From contig NZ_FXXL01000004.1 of the NCBI RefSeq assembly GCF_900184685.1, forward strand, positions 62,001 to 126,000: a stretch of 64,000 nucleotides of DNA, in the 5' to 3' direction. Made by a program: the position numbers and the translations under genes. This DNA is from Butyricimonas sp. Marseille-P3923. Lineage in GTDB: Bacteria; Bacteroidota; Bacteroidia; Bacteroidales; Marinifilaceae. Below the pieces are notes generated by a model. That model was not told the DNA's origin and did not search any database. It was given only the letters and a program-made list of their open reading frames with translations. Positions 43,396 through 52,256 of the stretch are shown here, in pieces (position 1 is the first letter of the stretch; every line of letters begins with the position of its first letter).

Positions 43396-46300
43396 ATGGA
43401 AAAAAAATGTTATGCCTACATGGATAGGCATAGAAAATTAATGAAGTTGATTTTAATGATGAAAGCGACGTTTATTTTATCGGTTTTGTTCGCGCTGCAA
43501 GTGCATGCCGGAGCCTATTCTCAGGAGGTGCGAATGAGTATGGAATTGGAGAGTGCCTCGATGAAACAGATCATCAACGAGATTAAATCGCGGACGGAGT
43601 TCAGTTTCGTGTACAGTGATGCCGATTTGAGGGGTATTGAAAATCGGAATGTCGTGTTTAAAGATGCCACGGTGGAGGAGATTTTGGCAACTTGCTTGAA
43701 AGGCACGGGGTTGAAGTTCTCGATCGAGGAGAAGACAATCGTGATTTGGAAGGAGGCTGTTCAGCAGCAGAAAGAAGTGGAGGAGAGGATTGTCAGGGGA
43801 GTGGTGGTCGACAAGCAGGGAATCCCGCTGCCGGGAACGACTATCGTGTTGAAGGGAACGGCTTCGGGAGTCGTGGCGGATTCGACGGGTGGTTTCCAGA
43901 TTCGTTTGCCGGAGAAAGGGCCGCATGTGCTTGTTTTCTCGTTCGTGGGCATGAAGAAGCAGGAGATCGCGGTGGAGAAAAAGGAATTTATCCGGGTGAC
44001 AATGGAGGAGGATAGCGAGAACTTGGACGACGTGGTGGTTACCGGTTACCAGACGATTTCCAAGGAGCGTGCCACGGGTGCTTACTCGATCGTGGATGCG
44101 GAGACATTGGGGCGGAAACCGACGTCCAATCTCGCGCAAGCGTTGGTCGGGTTGGTACCGGGATTGACGGTGGTGAGCGCACCGGTGGACGGACAGGTAC
44201 GATTCGCTATCCGGGGACAAGGTACTATATCGCAAGTCAGTATGGGTGATGCAAATTTTAAGGCGGATAACGATCCGCTGATCGTGGTGGACGGGTTTCC
44301 CATCAGTGGTTATATGCTTGAAAGTGATCCGTTTGCGTCGATTAACCCGAACGACGTGGAGTCTGTGACGGTGTTGAAGGATGCGGCAGCGACTTCCATT
44401 TACGGGGCGCGTGCGGCGAACGGGGTAATCGTGATTACCACGAAGAAAGGCAAGGCAAAGAGCAAGTTGGAAATTTCGGCGGATGCATATTGGTCGGTGA
44501 GTTCCCGGGCGGATTTGGATTATTTGTTTAACATGGCGTCGGCGGAGAATCAGTTTCGTTTCGAGGAATTGATGCACAAGTACAAACCGATTAATTTTGC
44601 AGGTAACGACCCTTACACGCGAGCTTCCGCACGGAGGCGGTATATGTCGGCTCCATACAGTATGCTGTACGAGCGGGATAATAGGAAGAATCTTACCGCG
44701 GGGGAGTACGATGCTAAAAAACAGGAGCTTATCGAGCGAGGAAACAGCGGGACGTGGAAAGATGATTTGAACGAGTATATTTTCCGGCGTATGGTGCGTC
44801 AGCAGTATAACGTGTCGCTGCGGGGTGCCGCCGATAAGTTGGATTACGCTTTTTCGGCTTCTTATGATGACGAGGATAGTTACCTGCAAGAGAATGGCAA
44901 ACGGCGCCTGTTGCTGAATCTGGCGAGTAACGCCCGCTTGACGAGGAACCTGACGTTCGAGTTTGCGGTGAACACGATGTTCAGTAGGGAGGAAAACAAC
45001 GGTACGAGTGTTGAAAGCGTGCGGGAATGGCTTAGCCCGTGGACTCGTTTGAAGGATGACGAAGGGAATTTCACGTATATATCGACCTCGCGGACTGTGT
45101 ACGAGCCTCTGTTGATGTCGGAGGAATATTATGCCGGCAAGACTCCGGTGGACTGGACGTATAATCCTGTTGCCGATAGGGAATACACGGATAACTATTC
45201 GAAGACGATGAATTACAGGGTACAAGGTGGTTTCGAGTACCGGACGGACTGGGGACTGAACGTGAGTGCCAAGGGACAGTACGAGCACCGCAAGTACGAC
45301 AAGCACGTGTCTTACGAGCCGGAATCGTTTTTCGTGAGGGATTTGTATAATACTTATTCCGCGTTGGGCGAAACGGGGCGGTATGTTTCTTATTTCCCGA
45401 CCGGGGGCGTGTTCTCGAACGAGGGGCACACGTACGAGGCTTATAATTTGCGCGGGCAGGCTGATTACAGTCTGACGAAAGATAAACACGCGTTTAACGT
45501 GCTGGCGGGTACGGAGGTTATTTCCGCCACGACGGAGGCAGACCCGAAAGTGACGCGTTACGGGTATAATAAATATACCAATTCCGTGTTGACGGAGCTG
45601 GATTACGTGACGAAGAAAAACAATATTTTCGGGGTATCTTCGTATATGCCCTTCGAGAAGTTGGGGAGCCTATCGACATTGGAAGACCGTTTTTTCTCGG
45701 TGTACGCGAACGCGGCTTATACTTATGACAACCGTTATTCGGTGACTGCCAGTTTCCGCACGGATGCTTCCAATTTTCAAGCGGAAGACGTGCGTGATAA
45801 GTTTTCCCCGTTCTGGTCGTTCGGTGCTAGTTGGTTGATTTCAAACGAGCGGTTCATGGAACGGGCTTCTTGGATAGACCAGTTGAAGTTGCGTGCATCG
45901 TACGGTATCGCGGGTGTGGCGGCAGGCAAGTCGGGGACGTCCAGCGTGACGACGGTGGCAGTGCACCCGGGTAGCCTTATTTATTCCGGGGGAGAATCTT
46001 TTAACACGATAGCGGAACGCGGCAACAATACACTGACGTGGGAGAAGTCGCGGACGCTGAATATCGGTGTGGATATGGCGTTTTTCGGGCATAAACTGAG
46101 CGGTAGCGCGGAGTTTTATAACAAATATTCTTATGACGTGTTGGCGAACACGACGGTACCGGTGATTTCGCAGGGTGTGGAGTCTATGTTGTTGAATAAC
46201 GCGGAAATTGTGAACCGGGGCGTGGAGTTTTCAATCGGTTCGGACTTGCCTATCACGGGAGATTTGAGCTGGAGCGGGATACTGAATTATTCGTACAACC

Positions 46301-47103
46301 ACAACGAATTGAAAAAATTCGGTTTCACGGGTCCTTATCTGGCGGTTGGTAACTCTTATGTCGTGGGGCGTCCGATCGGTTCTTTCACCGTTCTGAAACC
46401 GGTGGGGTATTTGCCGGAAGGCTACGTGTTGCTGGGCGGGAAAGACGGTTCACGGGAACCCATTTTGGATGAAGAATCTTCTCGCATGATGGATTTTGTG
46501 ACTCCCCGGGAAGGGCAAACGCTTGGTGATAATAACTGGGCTTACTATTTGGGAACGATGGAACCGAAAAGCACGCTGAGTTTCAGCAATATGTTCACAT
46601 GGAAAGGGGTGACATTCTCTTTCATGCTCACGGGGCAGTTCGGTTATTATGTTATGACGAGTTATAATGACAGTTTTTCGCCCGATAGCAGAAATCTTGC
46701 TGCTTATTCTAAACGTCTGGACAAGGCTTTTGAGGTATATGACAAGGGATATGCCAATCAGGTGTCTTATTCTGAATTGCCGCTCTATAACGATGATAAT
46801 AGACCTAATTTCTTGAGTGGTAATGGATATTCGTCCATGATACAGGTTAGCACGTATTTCAGAAACAATTTTATAAAAGGAGATTATATCCGTTTGAACG
46901 AGGTGTTTCTGGGGTATGACTTGCCGCAAAGCCTGTTGTCGAAACAGGGGGTGTTCAGCCGTATCCATGTTTACGCGCAGGCGAGCAACTTGGGATTGAT
47001 TTGGAGCGCGAACGGGAAAATGGCTCCTGATTACCCGCTTGGGAGTCTAAAGCCAATGCCTGTTTTCACGTTTGGGGTGAAACTCGGTTTCAAGAGTTGG
47101 TAA
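43396..47103 (+). CDS. SusC/RagA TonB-dependent transporter with STN signalling domain
   Basis: 1235 residues from the ATG at 43396; TTG 43330 lies in the stem-loop and is rejected. Signal peptide (ATFILSVLFALQVHAGAYS), STN domain (MSMELESASMKQIINEIKSR), carboxypeptidase-regulatory-like domain (GVVVDKQGIPLPGTTIVLKG), plug (VVVTGYQTISKERATGAYSI, FAIRGQGTISQVS, DNDPLIVVDGFPI) and barrel. The ATGAYS pattern after the TonB-box-like region differs from the transporters of cassettes 1 and 2 and marks another subgroup of SusC. It ends KLGFKSW rather than in Phe. Cargo unknown. Confidence 0.96.
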   Translation: MEKKCYAYMDRHRKLMKLILMMKATFILSVLFALQVHAGAYSQEVRMSMELESASMKQIINEIKSRTEFSFVYSDADLRGIENRNVVFKDATVEEILATCLKGTGLKFSIEEKTIVIWKEAVQQQKEVEERIVRGVVVDKQGIPLPGTTIVLKGTASGVVADSTGGFQIRLPEKGPHVLVFSFVGMKKQEIAVEKKEFIRVTMEEDSENLDDVVVTGYQTISKERATGAYSIVDAETLGRKPTSNLAQALVGLVPGLTVVSAPVDGQVRFAIRGQGTISQVSMGDANFKADNDPLIVVDGFPISGYMLESDPFASINPNDVESVTVLKDAAATSIYGARAANGVIVITTKKGKAKSKLEISADAYWSVSSRADLDYLFNMASAENQFRFEELMHKYKPINFAGNDPYTRASARRRYMSAPYSMLYERDNRKNLTAGEYDAKKQELIERGNSGTWKDDLNEYIFRRMVRQQYNVSLRGAADKLDYAFSASYDDEDSYLQENGKRRLLLNLASNARLTRNLTFEFAVNTMFSREENNGTSVESVREWLSPWTRLKDDEGNFTYISTSRTVYEPLLMSEEYYAGKTPVDWTYNPVADREYTDNYSKTMNYRVQGGFEYRTDWGLNVSAKGQYEHRKYDKHVSYEPESFFVRDLYNTYSALGETGRYVSYFPTGGVFSNEGHTYEAYNLRGQADYSLTKDKHAFNVLAGTEVISATTEADPKVTRYGYNKYTNSVLTELDYVTKKNNIFGVSSYMPFEKLGSLSTLEDRFFSVYANAAYTYDNRYSVTASFRTDASNFQAEDVRDKFSPFWSFGASWLISNERFMERASWIDQLKLRASYGIAGVAAGKSGTSSVTTVAVHPGSLIYSGGESFNTIAERGNNTLTWEKSRTLNIGVDMAFFGHKLSGSAEFYNKYSYDVLANTTVPVISQGVESMLLNNAEIVNRGVEFSIGSDLPITGDLSWSGILNYSYNHNELKKFGFTGPYLAVGNSYVVGRPIGSFTVLKPVGYLPEGYVLLGGKDGSREPILDEESSRMMDFVTPREGQTLGDNNWAYYLGTMEPKSTLSFSNMFTWKGVTFSFMLTGQFGYYVMTSYNDSFSPDSRNLAAYSKRLDKAFEVYDKGYANQVSYSELPLYNDDNRPNFLSGNGYSSMIQVSTYFRNNFIKGDYIRLNEVFLGYDLPQSLLSKQGVFSRIHVYAQASNLGLIWSANGKMAPDYPLGSLKPMPVFTFGVKLGFKSW

Positions 47104-47136
47104 AATGAGTATGAATGGATAAAAACAGTAAGGAAT

Positions 47137-48741
47137 ATGAGAAAAATATATATAATCATTGCTTTGTTGGGAGCCTTGGTAATGGCTTCGTGCAGTGATT
47201 TTCTGGATGAGACCACGGACAAGTCGGGCAGCGCTTACATATACCACATGGACCAGCTCTATGGGCTGACCGGAAGTATCGATCTTTATTTGTTTGAACG
47301 GGTTGATGCTGAAACGGGGGAAGGTAGTTCCTCGGGTGCTTACTTGACGGAAGCTCTTCCGTTGACGGACGCGGTGGAGTTGACACCGGAGTTTTACGTG
47401 CACGGGTTGCGGGCAAGTGAACCGACCACGTACGAGTCATATTGCTGGCAGGGAGAGACGTTGATGACATCAATGTGGATGATGTGGACTTGGACTCCGG
47501 TTTGGGAACGAATTTATCGTTTTAACACGGTGCTGGAGTATCTGGATAAGGTGATTCAGACGACGGAAGCTATCCATGATCAAGTGGAAGGCGAAGCTCG
47601 TTTCGGGAGGGCGTATTACCACTTTATGCTGTTGACGCAGTATTGTTTGTGGGGAGACGATAAACCGGGTATCGGTTATCGGGATAATACCACGGCGGGA
47701 GAAGTTCCCGGACGGGAAACGGTAGGCTACACGCTGGAACGTATCTACGAGGATTTGAGGCTGGCGGAAGAGGCGTTGACTAAAGCGGGGCGCACGACGT
47801 TTGACAAGGCGCATAATTTCCGCCCGACGGTGCCGACCGTGCAGGCATTCCGGGCGCGGGTAGCCCTGTACAGGGGAGATTACGAGCTGGCATTGTCGAA
47901 CGCGACGGAGGCGTTGAAAGCTCATAATACTCTGGTGGATTTTAAGAATGAACCTGAATACGAGTTGGAAGAGTGGAATTGGATTAGTGTGTTGGATGAA
48001 GAGGGTGAGCCGATGGATGAAATAGTCGTGAGTTCGATGTTTGAACTGGATGACATGGATACGGAGGCGGTGGCGAAGTACGAGGAGTTGTATTTGCCCA
48101 ACGTGTCTTGGGAAGGATTGGGGGGTACTTGCCCGATTTCCGAGTCTTTTTATGAGCTTTGGGACCGGGAGAATGATGCCCGCTGGATTCATTTCTATAG
48201 CTCTTGTACGCCTCTTTTGATGACCGGTGAGAATTTGGTTGAAATGGATACGAATACTTTCGAGCAATATATCAGTTATGAAAACTGGCAATATTTGAAA
48301 CCTTGGAATCTATACAGTTATTCGCGTTTCGCGGGTAATTCGCTTATCGGCATGACGACGGCGGAGATGTACTTGATTAAGGCGGAGTGTGAGGCCCGGG
48401 GCGGACACGAGGGAACCGCGGCAGAGACGTTGAAGACGTTGCGTCGCACCCGCTTTATGGACGATGTGTCTGCTGAGGCAGGGGTTACCGGTAGCGTGCA
48501 GGAGGTGCTGGACGAGCGTTTGCGCGAGATGGGAGCTTTCTGGCGGTTCTATGATGTTAAACGTCTGAACGGGGCGGAAAATGCCGGTATCTATGTTCGC
48601 CGCGAGATTTTGACAGACCCGACTGATTTGAGTACTCGCGTGCAATTGGAAATAGCCCCGGATGACCCGCGTTGGGCATTGCCTTTCTACACGTTTGAAG
48701 CGGCGACCATGGGTTGGGAACAGAATAGAGGTTGGAAATAA
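47137..48741 (+). CDS. SusD/RagB-family surface lipoprotein
   Basis: 534 residues, lipoprotein with Cys19 (LGALVMASCSDFLDE), 33 nt after susC. The helical repeat core has HDQVEGEARFGRAYYHFMLL. The SusD C-terminal signature is divergent: VLDERLREMGAFWRFYDVKR replaces the usual ERR.EL.FEG.RWFDL. It ends LPFYTFEAATMGWEQNRGWK. This agrees with its partner transporter being of another subgroup. Lid and cargo-binding protein. Confidence 0.93.
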   Translation: MRKIYIIIALLGALVMASCSDFLDETTDKSGSAYIYHMDQLYGLTGSIDLYLFERVDAETGEGSSSGAYLTEALPLTDAVELTPEFYVHGLRASEPTTYESYCWQGETLMTSMWMMWTWTPVWERIYRFNTVLEYLDKVIQTTEAIHDQVEGEARFGRAYYHFMLLTQYCLWGDDKPGIGYRDNTTAGEVPGRETVGYTLERIYEDLRLAEEALTKAGRTTFDKAHNFRPTVPTVQAFRARVALYRGDYELALSNATEALKAHNTLVDFKNEPEYELEEWNWISVLDEEGEPMDEIVVSSMFELDDMDTEAVAKYEELYLPNVSWEGLGGTCPISESFYELWDRENDARWIHFYSSCTPLLMTGENLVEMDTNTFEQYISYENWQYLKPWNLYSYSRFAGNSLIGMTTAEMYLIKAECEARGGHEGTAAETLKTLRRTRFMDDVSAEAGVTGSVQEVLDERLREMGAFWRFYDVKRLNGAENAGIYVRREILTDPTDLSTRVQLEIAPDDPRWALPFYTFEAATMGWEQNRGWK

Positions 48742-48761
48742 TAATGAATTGATTTTATCGG

Positions 48762-49949
48762 ATGAAAACAAGTATGTTTGTTGTGCTTGCAAGCCTGTTT
48801 ATGGCTTGCGGCACACCCAAGGACGGGTATGTGCTAAAGGGAAATTTGAAAAACGCTGGGAACGGGTACGCGGTGATCTCCGTGACCGACCACGCGGGTG
48901 CATCAGTGATAGCGGACACAGCCGAGATGAACGGGGGAAAGTTCCGTTTCGAGGGTAAGACGCCTTTCGTGGCAGCATGTTCTTTGCGGGTGGCACCCGA
49001 AGGAAAAGAGGTGTTGGATATGCTTATCGTGTTGGAAAATAGCCCGATCGAGTTGCAAGGCGATTGGGCAAATTTGGAACGGAATGTCGGGGGGAGTTTC
49101 TTTATCCGGGATATGAAGGTCACGGGCGGTAAGAACACGGAGGTGTGCAATCTTCTGGATGAAGTGTATTTCTCGTTACGGAAATTGCCGGAGTTCAAGG
49201 ATTATGAACGGTTGGAAAAGTGGTTCGCTTCGTTGGATGACAATGCGGAGTTGACGGACGAGGTGATGCGGAAGGCGGATACGTTGCAGGTGCTGGAGGA
49301 TAGTTTTCGAGAGTTGATGTTTACGAGGCAACTGGAAATCATGGCGGCACATCCGTCGTCGGAAGCGGCAGCGTTGTATTTGACACCCATGATAGGCGGC
49401 ATGGAACTGGAAGAGTTTGAACGGGTTTTCGGGCAGTTTGACGAGGCGGTGCGAAACAGCGAGATGTTGACCGAAATACGTGAGGAATTGGAAACCCGCC
49501 AGCGTTTGGCTCCGGGACGGATGGCTCCCATGTTCTCGTTGGCACAACGTGACGGGCAGGTGCTGTCGCTTGCCGATTTACGCGGTAAGGTGGTGTTGGT
49601 AGACTTTTGGGCGAGCTGGTGCGGTCCGTGTCGTGCGCTCTTTCCTTGGTTGAAGGAGTTTTACAAGAAGTATCACGACAAAGGGGTGGAAATTCTCGGT
49701 GTCAGCGTGGATAAGGACGTGAAGGCGTGGGAAAAAGCACTGGACGCGGAAAAATTACCGTGGTTACACGTGCGGGATAAGAAGCTCTCGGGTGGAAAGC
49801 ATACGGCAAGTGACTTGTATGACGTGACAGGTATTCCGCATCTCGTGTTGATCGACTGCGAGGGGAAAATAGTCAAATGCGGTAATCTGGAGTATGAATT
49901 GGAGGAGTTGGTAAATGGATTATTAATGGATAAGGAAATCGGGAAGTAA
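48762..49949 (+). CDS. TlpA-type thioredoxin lipoprotein with DUF4369 domain
   Basis: 395 residues, lipoprotein with Cys16 (ASLFMACGTPKD). DUF4369 beta domain (YVLKGNLKNAGNGYAVISV), helical linker, thioredoxin domain with DFWASWCGPCRALFPW near residue 286 and VTGIPHLVLID at the cis-proline. Related to the next gene by tandem duplication: domain order and many segments agree, for example FPWLKEFYKKYHDKGVEILG against FPWVREFYKEYKDKGVEIVG. Confidence 0.95.
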   Translation: MKTSMFVVLASLFMACGTPKDGYVLKGNLKNAGNGYAVISVTDHAGASVIADTAEMNGGKFRFEGKTPFVAACSLRVAPEGKEVLDMLIVLENSPIELQGDWANLERNVGGSFFIRDMKVTGGKNTEVCNLLDEVYFSLRKLPEFKDYERLEKWFASLDDNAELTDEVMRKADTLQVLEDSFRELMFTRQLEIMAAHPSSEAAALYLTPMIGGMELEEFERVFGQFDEAVRNSEMLTEIREELETRQRLAPGRMAPMFSLAQRDGQVLSLADLRGKVVLVDFWASWCGPCRALFPWLKEFYKKYHDKGVEILGVSVDKDVKAWEKALDAEKLPWLHVRDKKLSGGKHTASDLYDVTGIPHLVLIDCEGKIVKCGNLEYELEELVNGLLMDKEIGK

Positions 49950-49970
49950 TTAATTTAAAAAAGAATAGAG

Positions 49971-51128
49971 ATGAAAAAATGTTTGATGTTATTGGTAATG
50001 AGTGTGCTATTCGCTTGTAACAGCCAAGCGGGGTACGTGTTGAAAGGTGTGTTTAAAGGTGCGGGAAACGGTAACGCGATTTTGACGATGCATGCTAAAG
50101 GAGGGTTGGTGATTTGTGACACGGTGAAGATGAAGGGGGGAAAGTTCGTGTTTGAGGGAGAAGTGCCGTGCGTGGGATTTGCCTTGGTGACGGTGGCTCC
50201 GGAGGGGAAGGAGGCGGTTCAGATGAGAGTGGCTTTGGAGAACAGTAAGATAGAGATGCGGGGGGATTGGAGAAACGTGGGAATAAACGAGGAAGAGGAA
50301 TTGGTTATCAAGGGAATGACGGTTACCGGTTCTAAAAATAATGATGTAAATGAGGAGATTAATAAACAACGGTACGTGGTGGAGGCAATGCCGGAGTTCA
50401 AGAAATACGCGGAGTTGGCAAAAATGGTATTCGATGCTCCAGAAACGTTAGAGGATACAACGTTTTATTGGGTGTATAGAAAGGAGTTTGACGCGTATAT
50501 GGCACGGGTAAAGGAAGAGCAGTTGAAGATTATGGCGGCTAACCCGTCCGTGGAAACGGCTGCTTATAACTTGAATTTCATGATGAACGAAATGTCATTG
50601 GAGCAGTTGGAACAAGTTTTCGGCTTGTTTGACGAGAAGGTGCGGGAGAGTGAGCTGGTGAAAGAAGTGCGAGATTGTATCGAGTTGAGGCAACGGATTG
50701 AACCGGGACGTCCGGCACCCGAGTTCACGTTAGCACGGCGGGACGGTTCTTTGTTGAGTTTGTCTGATTTCCGGGGTAAAGTGGTGGTGCTTGATTTTTG
50801 GGCAAGCTGGTGTAAGCCGTGCCGCGCTTCTTTTCCTTGGGTGCGGGAGTTTTACAAGGAGTACAAGGACAAGGGCGTGGAGATTGTCGGGGTGAGCATC
50901 GATGAGAAGAAAGCTTCATGGGAGAAAGCGTTGGATGAGGAGCAATTACCGTGGCCGCAAGTGCTTGACGAAAAGGCGAAGGGCGGATATCGAGTGGATA
51001 AATTGTACCACGTGCAGGCTGTCCCGATGTTCGTGATTGTGGACAAAGAAGGGAAAATCGTGATGCGGGCACACATGGAGAGTAAAGAAGAGTTGTCAGC
51101 AGTGGTGGAAAAGGCGTTGAAGAAATAG
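49971..51128 (+). CDS. TlpA-type thioredoxin lipoprotein with DUF4369 domain, tandem copy
   Basis: 385 residues, lipoprotein with Cys16 (MSVLFACNSQ). Same domain order as the upstream gene: YVLKGVFKGAGNGNAILTM, helical linker, thioredoxin domain with DFWASWCKPCRASFPW near residue 280 and VQAVPMFVIVD at the cis-proline. The active-site dipeptide is KP against GP in its tandem neighbour, so the two probably differ in redox potential and role. Last gene of cassette 3. Confidence 0.95.
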   Translation: MKKCLMLLVMSVLFACNSQAGYVLKGVFKGAGNGNAILTMHAKGGLVICDTVKMKGGKFVFEGEVPCVGFALVTVAPEGKEAVQMRVALENSKIEMRGDWRNVGINEEEELVIKGMTVTGSKNNDVNEEINKQRYVVEAMPEFKKYAELAKMVFDAPETLEDTTFYWVYRKEFDAYMARVKEEQLKIMAANPSVETAAYNLNFMMNEMSLEQLEQVFGLFDEKVRESELVKEVRDCIELRQRIEPGRPAPEFTLARRDGSLLSLSDFRGKVVVLDFWASWCKPCRASFPWVREFYKEYKDKGVEIVGVSIDEKKASWEKALDEEQLPWPQVLDEKAKGGYRVDKLYHVQAVPMFVIVDKEGKIVMRAHMESKEELSAVVEKALKK

Positions 51129-51140
51129 AAATATTGATAT

Positions 51141-51204
51141 CGCAAGCATGTGAACAATTTAAATATTAGCAGCTTCTCGGAATTGTGCATGCTTGCGAAT
51201 TTTT
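51141..51204 (+). terminator. Terminator of cassette 3
   Basis: CGCAAGCATG (51141-51150) pairs perfectly with CATGCTTGCG (51188-51197), and ACAATT/AATTGT extends the stem inward. A T-tract (AATTTTTCAA) follows. Confidence 0.8.
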
Positions 51205-51245
51205 CAATATGCTCTGTTTGGGGAGTATATTTGTTGCTGAATTAG

Positions 51246-51288
51246 AAAAAAGTACGGTTCAAATGTCCGGTTGAACTGTACTTTTTGT
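51246..51288. terminator. Second stem-loop, boundary of the DUF3990 unit
   Basis: AAAAAGTAC-GGTTCAA pairs with TTGAACT-GTACTTTTT around a short loop, with one mismatch. The A-run and T-run make it a bidirectional terminator. Its right edge touches the promoter of the next unit, so it insulates that unit from cassette 3. Confidence 0.7.
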
Positions 51289-51295
51289 ATTTTTG
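51288..51295 (+). promoter_or_regulatory. Promoter -7 element of the DUF3791/DUF3990 unit
   Basis: TATTTTTG, matching TAnnTTTG, 31 nt before the ATG at 51327. No clear -33 TTTG; the position falls within the upstream stem-loop. Confidence 0.55.
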
Positions 51296-51326
51296 TGTGT
51301 ATCAAATTATTTAATATCTATCCACG

Positions 51327-51545
51327 ATGAATGATAAATATAAAATACCTTATATGAATGCTTGCATTCGTGCTTTTGCCAAACGCTTTCAGCTTTCGGT
51401 TAAAAGTGCGTTTTTGTATTTGTATCATTTCAAAGGAATTCATTTTTTGGATGAGTTCTACGAAACGGAGCATCTTCAGTCTATAGATGATGCGGTGGAT
51501 GATCTGATTGTTTTATGTCGCAAAAATGGAGGGCAATTGCAATGA
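51327..51545 (+). CDS. DUF3791-like small protein
   Basis: 72 residues, mostly helical. The pattern fits DUF3791: an N-terminal helix with aromatic and basic residues (YMNACIRAFAKRFQLSVKSA), a short middle (LYHFKGIHFLDEFYETEHLQ) and a final helix with DDAVDDLIVLCRKNGG. The stop overlaps the DUF3990 start by 4 nt (ATGA). Genes of this type often precede DUF3990 genes, where an antitoxin role is the natural guess but is not proved here. AT-rich. Confidence 0.75.
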   Translation: MNDKYKIPYMNACIRAFAKRFQLSVKSAFLYLYHFKGIHFLDEFYETEHLQSIDDAVDDLIVLCRKNGGQLQ

Positions 51546-52015
51546 TACTTTATCATGGGACCAATGTAGATTTTGATAAGATTGATATAGAGAAATCTAA
51601 TCCGTACAAGGACTTTGGCAAGGGGTTTTATTTGACAAATCTTCAGACACAGGCAGAAGAATTAGCAAAAAAGAAAGCCCGAATTTTTGGCGGAAATCCC
51701 ATCGTACAGGTCTATGATTTTGACGAAGCTGTTCTTACCAATCATTTGTTGAATGTGTTGGTTTTTGAAAAGCCGATTAAAGAATGGGCAGAATTTATAT
51801 ATCGAAACCGCAATAGAAATACTCTTTCATTCAAGCATGAATATGATATTGTTATTGGTCCAATAGCAGATGATGGAGTAGCTTATTTGCTAAATCGTTA
51901 CGAAGAAGGTTCATTTACTTTGGAAGAATTGGCAAAAGAGTTGGAATACAGGAAATTGAATAATCAATTCTTTTTTGGAACGAAACGTGCTATTGAATTT
52001 TTAAAACGGATATGA
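51542..52015 (+). CDS. DUF3990 protein, ADP-ribosyltransferase-like fold
   Basis: 157 residues from the ATG at 51542; the frame runs open from 51515, but the coupled ATG is preferred. The N-terminus reads LYHGTNVDFDKIDIEKSNPY then DFGKGFYLTNLQTQAEELAK. YHGT (His5) and GFYLT (Tyr30) are the first two elements of the H-Y-[EDQ] pattern of diphtheria-toxin/PARP-type ADP-ribosyltransferases. The third, acidic element is not obvious (YDIVIGPIADDG is one candidate). G+C is only 16 of 60 in bases 51541-51600, far below the neighbours. A toxin role is inference. Confidence 0.8.
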   Translation: MILYHGTNVDFDKIDIEKSNPYKDFGKGFYLTNLQTQAEELAKKKARIFGGNPIVQVYDFDEAVLTNHLLNVLVFEKPIKEWAEFIYRNRNRNTLSFKHEYDIVIGPIADDGVAYLLNRYEEGSFTLEELAKELEYRKLNNQFFFGTKRAIEFLKRI

Positions 52016-52239
52016 TGATACAACAACAGACGGATTATTTGATTGCACATATTGTTGATAAAATGACACAATATTTGATGGCGGATTTTAATTTGGATGC
52101 TATTTCTGCTTTAGATGTGATATATAATTCTAAAGTCTATGATTTAGTACAAGATAAGGAGAATGAGTTATATATCCAAAGTCCATCATATACCTATGAA
52201 TTGCTAAAGAAGGAATATCTTACAGCTACTTATCTATAA
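52012..52239 (+). CDS. Small helical partner of the DUF3990 gene
   Basis: 75 residues, starting 4 nt inside the DUF3990 gene (ATGATGA). It is helical: QQTDYLIAHIVDKMTQYLMA, then LDAISALDVIYNSKVYDLV, then a tail with YTYELLKKEYL. Length and layout resemble DUF3791 proteins, but sequence identity with the first gene of the unit is low. It could be a second antitoxin-like partner. AT-rich (17 of 60 G+C in 52081-52140). Convergent with the GH10-like gene 17 nt away. Confidence 0.65.
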   Translation: MMIQQQTDYLIAHIVDKMTQYLMADFNLDAISALDVIYNSKVYDLVQDKENELYIQSPSYTYELLKKEYLTATYL

Positions 52240-52256
52240 TGTTTTTCATGTGAAAA

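Noticed and set aside
43477-45489. 670-residue antisense frame inside susC of cassette 3
   Set aside because: It is the mirror of a GC-rich, biased coding strand. The translation is rich in Arg, His and Ile with no domain, signal or start context.
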